Assembly (NCBI GenBank): GCA_019022495.1
Contig: JAFEKR010000010.1
Coordinates: 186,001-250,000, forward strand
Source: Epichloe hybrida
Lineage: Eukaryota > Ascomycota > Sordariomycetes > Hypocreales > Clavicipitaceae
DNA length: 64,000 nt
Reading direction: 5' to 3'
The notes under the pieces: generated by a model
What the model was told of the DNA's origin: nothing
The model's database searches: none
The model's input: the letters and a program-made list of their open reading frames with translations, nothing else
Made by a program: the position numbers and the translations under genes
Shown here: piece by piece, positions 10,208 through 24,618 of the stretch
Layout of the letters: every line of letters begins with the position of its first letter
How positions within the stretch are numbered: position 1 is the first letter of the stretch

Positions 10208-13200
10208 ATTAGGACAGTGTATATATTTTATATTTGACTCTTATAGAATGTTTACTTATTAAGCAACCTTCCTATAAACCTTAGAGAGGTTTGCTATTAA
10301 ATTAATAATCCCTTTGTGGTCTGTGTATACCTTTAGTAAATAAGGTGAACTATTAACTAGCTATTGCGTCTCTTTTAATCTAATAATAATAGCTAATATT
10401 TCTTTTTCTAGCATTATATAGCGTTTTTCCGCGTCCCCTAATCTATGTGATATCTATATAATGATTTAAACCTTCGCGAAATTTAAGTCTATAGTGCTTA
10501 TACTAGGTTTTATATCTTCTAGCTAGAATAAAACTCCTCTAGTTCCTATGTCTAAAGTGTCTATTACTAAATAAAACTATATCCCTAGCTAGGCCTTAAA
10601 AGTAATATTTACCTAAATACTATAGTAAATTTAAAGTAAAGCGTTTTAAGCTTCTAGTGTTTATTTAGGTTTTTCCTTTAGAACTTTTACCCTCTAGACT
10701 AATAGCTTCCTAGATTTTATAACTTTCTAAACCTCTTAGAAAAAGACTTTCTTAATGGTTAATACTAGATTTAATTTACTAGGGATAAACTTTCTTAAGA
10801 AAGGTATTAGGTAAATTAAAACTAAGATTTTATTCTAAGTTTTTAGAGGTTACTATTAGAAGTGTCTTACTAGGTTAGTAAATATAAGTCTAAAAATTAG
10901 TTTTAATTAATTAAATTATAGCTTATTTACTTAGTTATAGGTTTTTTTTATTAAAAATAAGCTTAAGAGATAAGTTCTATTAGTTTTATTAGTTATATTA
11001 GTTATAATTAAGGTAAGTATAGTAATTAGACCTTATTTATATTTTTCTAAACCTAATATATACTTTCTAATAGTCAAATTATATTTCTTACTATTAATAT
11101 CTAATTATATAACTATAATATTAAAAAATGAAAAATAATTACAAATAATTACAAATAATGTTTCCTTACTAGTCTAATCTTTTTATCTTTAATAGAAAAT
11201 CCTATATAGTTTACCTTTAATATAAAGAGAGTTATCTTATGTTTACTTAGTCTAATTAGTGCTTAGGTAATTCTTAGGAAGTAGCATATCTATAAGAAGT
11301 TAAAGTGATTTTCCTATGTTTTAGAACCTAAGTAGTAATTATCTATATAAATAGAAAATAAGGTCTTAATATCTTCTATATATCCTAATATTGATTTGCT
11401 TTTAGATTTATCTTTGAAGAATAAATGCCTAAAGGTAGTGTCTCTAAATCTAGTGTATATTCCTAGTAACCTAGTTAATCCTTATGCTATATTATTATAG
11501 TAATACATTCTATTAGGGCCTAAGAAGGCTATCTTATGTTTATTAGGTGGATAAATTCTAATTACCTAGAATCCATTTAAAGCATTTGCTTATAAGATTA
11601 TTATTAACCTTTCATAATAAATTAAATCCAAATTAGCTTCTATATTATAGCAAGGATAAGCTAATTTAACTATCTTGCTATTTACATTATAGTAATTATA
11701 AATTACTTAAAAATCCTTTCTAGGCTTTAGGGCAAATATTATTAGGGCTACTTATTCTAAATCTCTATGGTAAATAATGCTTGCTTCCTCTATAGCTAGA
11801 AACACCTTCTTTAAAAACTTATAATATATTCCTAAGTACTAATATTACTTCCTTTTCCTAGGCTAAGTGTTTAGAATTAAGGGAATGTAGTATTATAAAA
11901 GATTAGTTATATAAATATCTTTAAGCTTCTTAATAAAGTAATCTCTAAATATATAATATAGCCTTATAATTATTATCTATTATTCTGCAGTCCTTACACA
12001 GTCCCTAAGTGTAATATTAGACTAATTAAACTAAGAAACTATAGTTTTAAATACTAAGTTTGCTAATGGTTAATTTATATGTAAATTCTAGAATCTTATA
12101 GGGTACCCCTTAATTTCCTAATTTCCTATATAAATATCTAATTTACCTAGTCTTACACTATCTTATATAGCTTTCTCCCTATTTATGTTATAAACTAGCG
12201 CCTAACTTATAATATTTAAGTGCATTACTAAGTCTATACTATAGTCCTTGCTATCTTTGGTTTTACTAGTTAATTCCCTAATCTAGTTGTTTATATAGTA
12301 ATTTCTAATCTTTAAGGGGGAGGCCTTAATTTCCTCTTTTCCTATATAAATTAGGCGTAGGGGATATACTAGAGTGTATATAGCGTAATACTATCCTTTT
12401 CTTATAACTAATCCCTCTTGTGTGAGGCGCTGTGTACGGGGACCACAGATGGAGCCTTAGGTGACAGGCCTTATAACCGGTTGTAAGGTGCAATGTTAGT
12501 AACGGCTAGCATTGGCGGATCTTTTGGTCTATTAGGATTCCTAGCACACCTTCTAGGTCTCTTATAATTATGCTAGCCATTACAGGTCTTCTAGCTACGC
12601 TAGGTCCTAGGTTTGAATCCTACAAGGTGCGCAAGGTCCGCATGGGATTAAACTAGGCTAGGTAGCTTACGTTAGGCTCATAGGGTAAGTGCGCTTATGC
12701 ACTAGGCCTTAGGGGTTTGCAATTAGTTAGATTATCTCAGAGGTCACGGAGTCCAGGCCTAATCCCTTAAAGGTTACGTACTAGCAAAGACCTAAAGTGG
12801 CTTAGGGCAAGCCTCTAGAAGGGAAGGGATAGTTATAAGGCGCTGTGTACAGGGACCACAGATGGAGCCCTAGGTGACAGGCCTTATAACCAGTTGTAAG
12901 GTGCAATGTTAGCAACGGCTAGCATTGGCGGATCTTTTGGTCTATTGGGATTCCTAGCACACCTTCTAGGTCTCTTATATCTTGCTTATATTGCTAACTA
13001 CGCGAATACTAGTTCCTATCCCTAGTTTCTCTTACTAAACCTCTGATTATTATATTTATATAGTGATTTTTATTCTTTAAGGGGTAGACCTTAATTTTTA
13101 GGTTTCCTATATAAATTAAGTTACTATTATGTCCTAGTGTGTTTACCTCTAGATCTTAAACCTTTAAAATGCCTAAGTCTAACGCATTACGTAACCTATG

Positions 13201-16200
13201 TCTAACTTCTCTAGGTAAGACTTGATTTTTATTATTTATATAGTGATTCTTACTTAGTAAGGGGGTACCCTTAATTTTTGGTTTTCCTATATAAATTAAG
13301 ACCTTGCTATATTTAGTAGCGTTTACCTTATGTTTTTCCTAGTGTAATATAGTACTACGCGTATCCCTTAGGATATTAAATAAGTTAAGATTATTTCCCC
13401 TATCTTAATCCTATTCTTTATCTATATTAATCTTTATATATTTCTTATTTCTTCCCTTATTAGTTTCTTTCTTATCTAAGTCTTCTAAATTATCTCTTAT
13501 TAAGTCTTCCTAGGATAATCCTCCTAATTCCTTACTACACTATGCTTTTCCTATATCTTATTTAGAGTAGTTATAACCTATATTTAAGGATAATTCCCTT
13601 TCCTATAATGCTTTATAATATTTAATCTAACTCTAAGTAATTATCTAATAGGCTAATACAGGTTTTAGTTAAGGGACGCTAGTATAATAAGAGGTAAATA
13701 ATTTAATTTCTATCTTAGAGCTTAACTTAATAGCTATTTTATCTATAATAACGTTCTATAGTGGTTTCTAGATAACTATAGTAGTAAACTTTAATTTTAG
13801 TTTGCTAATAAGAACTTGTTTACTAGTTATTTTTACTATATTATCTAATTCTAAACTATATAAACTATATAACTCTATTCCTATTTTACTTATAGTAATA
13901 TTATTCTTTCTATTAATATTCCCCTTAGTCTTCCTATTTTCCTAATATACTCTTTATTTATACTTTATTCTCTAAGTATTCTCCGCTAGTGTTCCCTTAA
14001 AGCTTATTATTCTAATCTTATTTACTAGCTATAGTAAATTAAGAAAACGCAAATAATTACTAACTTTATTATTTATAATGCTTAGTTTTTTAACTCCTAG
14101 TTCTTAGCTTCTTTTATAATCTAGCTATTTAATCCCCTTAGGAGCTATTTAACTTCCTCTAGAATTTCCTAGTTATTTTCTATAAACTCTATAATCTCCT
14201 CTAGATCTATTCTCTATAGTAGCTAAGCTCTTATATTAGATCTTTAAAATAAGTCTAGGTATAGTTATATTAGTAAAGTTTAAGTTTCCCCTTTTATCCT
14301 AATAATTATAATCTTTTCCTATTTATAATGTTTAATAGTATTTACTCTTTATAGCTAAACTTTTCCTAATAATATATTCTATTCCTAAGCTAGTATTACG
14401 TAATATTTTAATAATACTAGGATTTCGCTTACTATAATCTAGAGGTAAGTATAGTGAGAAATCTGCTAATTTCTATTATTTACTATCTAAATAAATTATT
14501 TTTCTTAAAGTTAAATAGTTAGAAGTCTATGTCTTTTTAGGTAGCTCTTACTTACTAATTTTACACTTAAGCTACTATTAAGTAAGGCTAAGTTACACTA
14601 AATGCCTTTAATATAGGCTATGATATATTCTAATATTATTAGAACCTCACTATCTAGCTAAGTAATATTATTCTATATAATTATAGCATTTATTAAACCT
14701 AAAGACTTATAGACTAGTATATCAGGGTATACTACTTCTTTATATAGTTCTATAAGATTAAAAACTATTAACTTTACCCTATTGCTTTTTATTTTTTAAT
14801 AATATTATATTAAATAGCTTAGTTACTATTAGATAATTAAGGCTATCTAAAGAAGTTATAAAATACTAATAAATACTATAGTTTTACTTAACTATTTTCC
14901 TAGGTTAAATAGTAAGACTTTATATTCTTTAGTAACTTAGATATTCTCTAAAGCTAATCTTTAATAGAGTTAGGGGTTTAAAGTAATATTACTTATTACT
15001 ACTTCTCTTAGAGTAAGACTAGTAGTAAGTTTATAGAGGTTTGCTATAGTCTTCTCTAGATATAGTTATAGTATAGGAAGTATTTACTAGAATTCCTTAG
15101 TACTTATCTCCTAGAGTAATTAACGTGTACTTAGACTTAAATTACTTCTCTCTTATATAGTCTTATCTAATTCTAGAATTTCTTTAATTTATTACTATAA
15201 TAGTTTACTTAATATATTCTTAGGTTTAGTCCTTAATTTAATAATTCTCTTAGCTAGTCCTCTAGTAAATACTAGCTTACTTATCTTTTTCTTTCCCTTT
15301 AGTAGTGTTATAGTGTTAACCTATTTTGCTTTATTTTTCTCTTAGATATAGCTTAGGGAATAGTAGTTTAGGAGTAATACTATAAATAATTAGAGTTCTA
15401 AATTAAGAATATATCCTTTAGGTAGGATTAGTTAGTTTATTTCTATAGTGCTAATAAAATTAGTTTAGTTTAAGTTATTTAATTCTCTTTAGTAATCTCT
15501 CTTTATTTATAGCCCTTTATAAGCTTACTAGTCTTAGTGTTTATTAAAGTCTTTAAATAAGCATTTATCTTTCCTAGTGTAGTTATAACCTATATATCCC
15601 TATTTACTATATAAGAAACACTAGAAGAAGTCTAAGTCTCTTTAGGGTCTATCTTAAGGATATATACTAATATTATTTCCTAAAGGTTTTCCTAGAGATT
15701 AGGATTTATTATTTAAATTATATTTTAATTAATTATATTAACTAGCTATTTATTAAATATTCTTAATAGCTTAAGCCTAGAATGCTTCTAGTTATCTTAC
15801 TAGCTTTACTATTTAGTTAGTAGCTTATTTCTCTTTTCTTTATTATTTTTCTATTTATTTCTAAAGAGGTTTTATCCTAGCTATTAAGACTTTATCTTTA
15901 GATAGTTATAATATCTTTTTAGAAGCAGATAAGCAGTAGTTATATAAGATAAGTTTTAGGTTAGATATTATTAAGTCCTTTAAGGCTATACTATCTATTT
16001 ACTTACTTAATATAAATAAATAGTCTAACACTCTCTCTTATAATTAAGTGTTTACTTCTTTATTTACTAGATAGGTAATAAAGTTAGTAAAGAGAACTTA
16101 TTATATATTAGATTTTAATTTTAAAGCTAAACACTTAGCTTATTAAATATAAGTATTTAGTATCTTACTAGGTTCTTATATAAAACTATATATCTCTTAC

Positions 16201-17635
16201 TAAGTAAAGATCTTAATAAATAAATTAGGGTTTTTAAACTTAGCTAGGAATTTTAAGGCTATTTATTCCTAAGTCCTATCTTTATATTCTAAGTCCTTAT
16301 ACTAGAGAGCTACTTTTCCTTATAGGCCCTAGATAAATATTAAATATATAAAGGTATTAATGTATTCTTTTAGAGCTTAAGCTATTATAGCTATTATTTT
16401 ATAATGTTTTAAATATTCCTTAGCTAGCTTATCTTTTAGTAAGCTATAGAAAGTAATTCCCTTGCTTATAGTTAGGTTTATAGGGAAGAAAGGACTGCTT
16501 ATATTAAGTGTCTATCTAGTTTCTTTAATTTTAATAGGTTCTTTAGATTAGAGTAATAGAGAAGGGAAGAGTAATAAGATTTTATTTACTAAATAAGTCG
16601 GTTTTAGAGAGTAAATAAGGCTAATAAGACTAGGAATAAACTCTAAGGATTTTCTATTATCCTATTCTAAGTCTAAACTTAAGTCTAATTCTTTATAAGT
16701 CCTAGTGTTTAGTTTTGCTAAAGCCTAATCTTATATAAAGTAATTAAGATAGGAAACAGGAGTTTAATGGTTTCCTAGGATAGATTAGTGTTAGTAAGGT
16801 ATGATTTTGTTAATAATATGTCTAATCCTTTAACTAAGATTAAATAGTAAAGTTAGGGTTTTTATTAAAAGAGCTTATAAACTTTATTATAATAAAGTTT
16901 TTAAGAAGATAGAAAATATTTAAGGCTAAACTTAAATTATTATATATAATTTATTGCTTAGTATTTGCCTAGCCCTAAGAAGAGAAGGAAAAAGAAAAAC
17001 TATTCTAGTCCCTCCTAAAATAAAACCTTTTTGCTCTTACCCTCCTTAACTCCTTCTTACTAAGTCTAAACCTTCCTAATCTAAGTAATCTCCTATTATT
17101 AAACATAGTACATAGTACTTCACTTACACTATACTATCTAATTAAAAGATTAGATAAGTAACTAAGTAAGGTTAAAAGTGAGGGTGTAGTCTATGCGCTA
17201 TACCTCTAACTATAGTGGTATAATTCTCCCTATAAACTAATGTTTTTAAGGTTAAGAGCTACTATAGCTAGTTTCTTAAAGCGTAAAGTTTAGTCTTTAG
17301 TCTGCGCTATATCTAGCGCGTTTACTAGAGTGTTTATAGTTATAATACTATATAAACATTATAGCTTCTTAGTGTAATTACTTTAGCAAGTAAACGCTTC
17401 TAGTGAGTTTTATAGCATATCCTATAAATAGTTTTCCTAGTTTATAGTACTTCCTATATGCTTCTTAAAGTTATAAGTTTAAGGTCTATATTATGTTATA
17501 TCTATTGTAATATATGCTAGTTTTCTGTTAACTAAAGGTGAAATTCCTATGTTACTAAGTATATAAATGCGTGTTCCTATGCCTAAGTTCTATAGTTTAG
17601 GTTAAATTCTAAGGTTAGAAAATTCTCTAAGGTTA
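10208..17635 (-). mobile_element. Older Gypsy-like retroelement, left part, RIP-degraded
   Basis: Translated on the minus strand with its stops, this region shows an RNase H-like VYTDHKG near 10310-10332 and a reverse-transcriptase YIDN motif (family YLDD/YIDD) near 11335-11352, followed by the expected G-S-K-T-Y-E-K context. The rest, to 17630, is broken repeat sequence on the same side that I cannot divide into domains. It is interrupted by a TRIM element at 12421-12979 and by the complete Gypsy element at 17636-24835, and continues at 24836. No LTRs of its own could be identified. Confidence 0.6.
12421..12979 (+). mobile_element. TRIM-like miniature LTR retrotransposon, 559 bp
   Basis: Two direct repeats of 146 bp (12421-12566 and 12834-12979) differ at about 7 positions, all transitions. 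They start TGTG (TATA in the second) and end TTATA. The element is flanked by the 5-bp direct repeat TCTTG at 12416-12420 and 12980-12984. Just before the second repeat lies a purine tract (GAAGGGAAGGGA, about 12819-12830), placed as an LTR-element polypurine tract would be. The 267-bp interior has no coding capacity but contains a tRNA T-arm-like motif (GGTTTGAATCC, about 12610-12620). Its base composition and its CpA and TpG content differ sharply from the surrounding RIP-saturated DNA. Confidence 0.75.
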
Positions 17636-17852
17636 TGTTATGGACTAGCCCCTAGGCGACTGTGATAGGGCGTTAATATAGTATTAAGAGACTTAAGGAG
17701 AAAGGAGAAAGGGTAAGAGGCTATCCCTAGTAATGCCTCTTATACCCCCTTAGCTACTTATATAAGCCTCCTTTCCTTACCCTAACTACTTCTATTACTT
17801 CTCTCTTTAACTACTATATAAATAATGCTTAGGTAAAGCCTAAGCCCTTATA
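17636..17852 (-). repeat. 3' LTR of the complete Gypsy element
   Basis: This matches 24619-24835 over 217 bp. It is 3' in element orientation because the reverse transcriptase reads on the minus strand. The differences are transitions, for example GACTGTGATAGGG against AACTATAATAAGG. Confidence 0.85.
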
Positions 17853-20800
17853 TATACCCTTACTTACCTATTATTAATAAACTCCCCTTTATATTAACCC
17901 TTAGTAATATGTGTAATACCTATATTACATATGCCCTTAGTTATTATAATAAAAACTACCCTTACTAATAGCTATCTATAAAGCATTTAATAAGCACCTA
18001 CCCCACTACCTTATTATCTATTATAGTAACCCCCCTTACTTCTAGGTATTATTTTATAGTGTGTGTAACACGTTTGCTTTACTAATAGGTTATTTATTAT
18101 AAATAATTACCTTACCCTTACCTATTATATATAATATATTTGCCTTACTAATAGGTTATTTATTATAAATAATTACCTTACCCTTACCTATTTATAGTAT
18201 ACTTAATATAGGTATAACTTTTACTATAAATATCTTACTTTAGCTTATACTTATTTTACTTTCCCCTTTATATAATACTATCTCTTTATTATTATAATTC
18301 TATTATACTTTCCTTATTATCCTATTAGTACTTTCCTTTTAAATAATTATTTCCTTTACTAAAATACCTTAATACTAAACTAATACCCTTACTTCTATAG
18401 CTCTAGTAACTATAGAAGTAGCTACTCTTACTATACTAATATCCTATTTTATTAGTAAGTACCTTATAAAGGGAAACTCTAATAATAAATAGTATACTAT
18501 ACTTAAATTAGTCTAGTGTCCTTATAGTCTTTATATTAAATAAGCTCTTATTACTAGTATCTTAAACTATTATTTACCTTAAAGTAAGGAGTTATATTCT
18601 CCTTATTAGTAGTATTATATTACTTATATATAATATACTAGGCTTTTATTTACTAACTTATAACTCTATTATACCCTTAAGGATCTTAAGGCTAAAATTA
18701 CTATAAGTATATATATTATTAAACCTAAAGTCCTTAAGACTATAATTACTAAGAAAAAGATACTTATTTTATTATAAAGATATTACTATCTTATTAGTTA
18801 CTAAAACGCTTTTCTTAGCTAGGTGTAATTTAACTTAGCTCCTATATGCTTAGCTCTTAGGGTATCTCTAGCTATAAATACTTTATAATAAATATAACTA
18901 GCCTTAATATTATCCCCTTTATTAGCACTAGCCCTTTAGCTAGTTATAGTATAGTGTAATTTATATAATAAGTTACTAGTGTTTTATTCTAATAAAACTA
19001 GTAGGTTATTAGTAGCCTAAATACTATACGCAAAGAAATATGTAAATAGTTTACTACCCTTATCTAGGTACTTACCCCCTATTATTATAGTAAGAACTAA
19101 TACTATTATTAAATTACTAAGTTAGGTAATAACTTTCCTTTTTATTATTACTAGTAGCTTACTTATTTTCTCTTTAAGTTAAAGTTAGCTAGTTTCCTTT
19201 TAAATATACCTTTAAAAACCCTAAAGCTAGCTAATCTCTAGCTAGAAATAATATTCCTTATCTTACTAGGATTACTATTCTTATTTACTATCCTCCCCTT
19301 ATGCTTTAGTTATACCTTTACTTATATATACTTTATATACTAACCTTACTTATACTATCTAAAACTTAGGTTATATCCCTAGTAAATAACTCTTTATACT
19401 ATAACTATTACTAGGTAAATATACTATAGCTATATTAGTAAAGCACTAACTTTAAATAAAGGTAATATATACTTATATAAACTCTTTTATTAATTTAGAT
19501 AAAGACTTAGAGAATAATTATTTCCTTTAAGTAATAATAGTAAACTATAATATATTAGTATCTTAAATATATATAGGAGTTTTTATAGGTAAATAAGTTT
19601 TCTAAAATTAACTTAGTTTATTATTATATTATATATTTCCTTATCTTACCTTAAACTTATTAAGGGCTTATATTTATACTATATTCTCTAATAGTTCTTA
19701 TATAGGCTATATATAGCTTACTTACTTAATAAGTATATTATATCTCTTACCCTAGCCTAAGGTATTCTAAGCTACTAGGATTTACTTAACTTAATATTCC
19801 TTAATAAGTTTATTATTACCCTTTACTAGGACTTATTCTAGTCCTAGATAGGAGTCTTAAAGCTTTTAACTAAGGAGAGGGTTCTCTATAGTGTATTTAA
19901 TAAGGTTTATATAGAATACAAGGTAAATACCTCTTAGGATATTAAGCTATACTATAAGTAATATTAGGACTTCTATAACTATATACTTTACTATTACTTA
20001 ATTAAGTTTCTATAAGGGATAGTTAGTTTTAATATTTTTAAGTAAAAGCTATACCTTATCTCTAACCTAAAACTATTTTACTAGCTAATATAAAGTAAAT
20101 ATAGTGTCTTATTACCTTTATTATATATAAGCTATTATAGCTTATACTAGATAAGTACTCTCCTAGAGGTACTTAAGAAACTATATTACTTACCTCTTTA
20201 GTATTATTATAAAAGTAAATATATCTAGTAGTAACTAGACTAGCTCTAGGTTATAGCTATATAGTAGCTTATTTAAGCTAACTCCTATTATAAAAGATAG
20301 CTTATTATTAATTATAAGCTAGTAAGTAACTAGATATTCTAGCTAGTTAAACTATAAGAAAAAGACTATAATATATAGTATTACCTATATCTCTTAGTTT
20401 ACTTACTTTATACTACTATTAGTCTATAGGTAATATAATATAAAAAGTAACTAATTAATCCTAACTAAGGAGTATAATATTATCTAAAACTTTCCTAACT
20501 AATCTAAACTATAATCTATAATAATTAATTAAGGAAACCCCTTAAACCATTACTAAACCATTTTAAATCTCTTTATATATTCCTTAGCTTCTATAGATAT
20601 TATAGCCTTAAGCTAAATAAATTTAAAGAGTTAATCTATAATAACTATTAGGTATTATAGTTTTTCTAGGGATAGTGCTAGTAAGTTTATTATAAAGTTA
20701 ATAGAGATTTATAACTAGAACTAGTTAAGGATAGGTAAAGGCTTTAGTAAGCCCTAGTAATATTAATAGCTCTTATAATTACTATAGTAGTAATAGTTAT

Positions 20801-23800
20801 AAATAAACCTAGTAATATCTTATAATATCCTATCCTAGTAAAACTACTATTATAAGATTTAGAACGTAATATTATAGCCTAGGTGCCTTATTACTAGTAA
20901 ATTATAGCATTACTATATTAGGGTTATTATAAGAGGCTCCTAAGCTAGGACCTAGGTATAGCCCCTAAACTAAAGCACCTTATAAGCACTTATAAAATAA
21001 TTTACTACTTACTTCCTTATAAGTGCCTTAATAGGAAACCTCTAGGCCCTTTCCTAGATAGCCCTTAATTAAATACTATACATAAAGTTAGAGATAATAG
21101 CCTAGTCCTATAAGGTCTAAAGGTATTTAGTAGTAAAGAAAACCTTACTAGCTAGTAGTAATACTATACTACTATTATCCTACTATTTATCTAGTATTAG
21201 TAAGAGTTATATAATAGTAATAAGTTATAGGATATATCTTATTCTAGAGGTTACCCTTTCCTAGTTTTATTCCCTTTAGGAAAGAGTATTAGGTTACTAT
21301 ACTTATATACTAGGTTTATACTAAAGATAGAAATTAAATAGTGTAAGTATATTTACCTATTAAGCTTACTACTCTAATATTAACTAGGGAGTTATAAAGT
21401 ACTCTAGGTTCTTATAGTCTATATAGATTATAAATAGACTAGAAACGCCCTATAGCTTAGCTAACTATACCTTAAGGTATAAGATAATAGCTAATAATTC
21501 CTTATTATAGATTATATAGTTCTTTTATAAGGATATAAGGCTAGTAAAGTAATAGGTAACTAGGTATATAACGCTATCCTAGCCTTATTAGGAAAGGCAT
21601 TTTCTAATAGCTATTCCTAAATAATTAGCTTTTACTACTATAGGGAGATCTAAATCCTATTATACTAGTACTAGGTATATAATAAAGGTGTCTTATAACC
21701 TATTAAAGGTATTATTTTCTTTAGGCCCTTATTAAAAAGGGATATTTCTCTTAGTTAATTATATTAGTAATGCTACTAGTTCTAAAAAGTTACTAATAAA
21801 GTTATAGTAAAAGTTAGTAAACCCTAGGAAGCTATAGACCCCCTAAAGTTTTATTAAGGCTACTTATTCCCTAATAGCTATAACCTTTACTAGATCTAGA
21901 TAAATAACATAACTTACTATAATAATATATTCTAGGTATTAAACCTCCTTTACTATAAATATAGACTTATTAAGGTCTAAGTATAACCCTATAGCCCTTA
22001 GGTAGCCTAATATTACCTAGACCTTAGCTATATAGTCTTTCCTTAATCCCCCTAAGTAAATTAAGATATTATCTAAGTATACTATAATAAAATCCCCTAA
22101 TATATTCCTTAAGGACTTATTAATATAATATTAGAATATTACTAGTGCGTTAGCTAGGCTAAAGGGGTAAACTAGCTACTTAAATAACCTAAACATAGTT
22201 TAAAACTCTATTAGGTGCTCCTAGCCCTTAGTAATCTATAGCTTATAAAACACTATATAAATATTTACCTTTATAAACTAGTATACCTAAAATAAGGAAT
22301 AAAGTGTTTTCTTAATTAATAAAAGAGAATAGTAATCTTATACTATTATCTTATTAAGAGTGTAATAGTTTACGTAAAAACGCTAACCCTTATTAGCCTT
22401 TTTAATAAGAAGGACTAGAGCTATAGCTAATAATAAGCTAGTATAAATCTAATCCTTATTTATTAAGTTTATAATCTAGTGTCTAACCTCTAGAAGCTAG
22501 TCCCTTAGTATATTATATAGTAGTCCCTAAGGGAGCGTTAGTTTAAACCTATCCTAATTCTTATATAAGCATATATAGTAATTAAGAGACCCCTAATAAG
22601 GAGGTAAGCTATTAGCTCTAGCTTTATTAAAAAGGTTTATAAAGTTAGCTAACTCCTTAGGTAATATTAATATGTCTAGGCTATTTAGTTTTATCTTAGG
22701 CACTATAATCTATAGTATTATTATTATTTCCCTTAGGCTTATAGTAATAAATATTATAGAAGTGTCCTTTCTCTAGTGTGCCTAGCGCGCTTTTATAGTA
22801 TATAAGGACTTAATAATCCCTTATACTAAAGTCTTTACCCTATATATAAAGGCTTTAGAGATATATAAGCCCTTTATTACTTTAATAACTAATTACTATT
22901 TTACTATATAAATAACTATATTATAATATTCTAGCTATAGTATCCTAAGTATAATATCTTATATAAGGCCTAGGATAATATATAAATATACTAATAACTC
23001 CTAGCTATTAATATCTATTCTAGTGTATACTATATAGGTAATTAAGGAGGTATTTTCCTATACTTTCTTTCCCTCTCTTTTTATTTTTACTATAGTTTAA
23101 ATATACCTTCTCTTTAGTAACTATATAAGCTCTAGGCTAAACTATTTTACTACTAACTTACTTATAGCACTATAATAATTATAACTATAATTAATCTAGA
23201 TATTAATATAATAATATATATTAAAGAGTATAGGAATTAAGAATAGTAATTAGTCTATATATTATGCTATATCTTACTCTAACTTTATATAGCTTAAATA
23301 GTTATCCTATATTATAGTATATAGTTAGCTTTCTTACCCTTATATAAGACTTTACTTAAGAGTTACTTATTTTCTATAAGGGGAATATTTACCTCCTTAT
23401 CTATGCTTTTTTTATTTACTTTATATAAGTTAATACTAACCTATAGGGGATAAGGTAAGAGAAAGGTATACTCTTAAATATAGTAGTTCTTAGATTTATA
23501 TTATAGGTAATATCTCTTCTAATAGCGTTTAGCTAACTTTACTTCTAATACTTATTTAGCTTATTATATGTTTATAGCTAGCTTTAGACTTTTCTCTTTC
23601 TTAACTAGCTTATTTTATTTTCCTAATTAAGTCCTTATTATATATACCCTAGTTATTAGTATATTACCCTTATAATTAGTTTAAGGTATAAGTTTAGCTA
23701 GCTATAGTTTAAATTAAAACTAGTACTTATTCTCTATAGTAAGGGCCTTAATATTAACTATAATCTTATAATACTATATAATAGCTATATACTATATACT

Positions 23801-24618
23801 TTAGCTAATACCCTAGCTTATACTAATTTCTCTTAAATACTTATTAAGCGCTTATTAAAGCTTTACTAGCTTTATATTATTCCCTTAATAATTCTCTCTT
23901 ACTAATAAGAGCTTCTTTATAAAGTAAATAAAAAATATAGAAAATAGCTTCTCTAGGCCTTATTTTATTTAGTTAAGTTCTATAAGGGCTATCTTTTACT
24001 TATATAAATTAAAGAATATAGACTTAAGGTATTCTAGGAATTTAGCTAGGTTAAAATTATAAATACTACCTTATTTAAAGAAAGTAACTACCTAAAACTA
24101 GACTTTAGAGAATAAGTTCTAGTAAATAAATATTTACTTATTTTTATTAGTTTTAATAAAGTCCTTATTTACTTATAGCTTATATTTTATTAGAAACCTT
24201 TATATAGTAAATAAGGCCTTATTACTATTATATAAGTTACCTATAGGGATAGGTTTTTATTTTACCTTAGGTATAGTTAAGATTAGGTTAAAGATAAGAG
24301 GTAAAGTAAGGTTTACTATTAAGGTATTAAGCTAGGCTATAATAAGTAATTAGGTTAAAGGTCTTATAGTATTTATAGTTACTTATTATTAGAGGTATAT
24401 AAGTTTTACTATTTACTTATTAAGTATAAGTTAAAGTATCTTAAATTAAGCTTATTAAGCTATTAGTAATGCTATAGCATTAGATAAGGGAGTTATTATC
24501 CCCTAGCTAGGTTAGTCTTATAGTTAAAGTATATTTACTATATTTATTAATATATTTATTAGTGTTTTTATTATATCTTTTAGTAGTTATTAAAAAGGAC
24601 TAAAGGAAGTTTCTTAAT

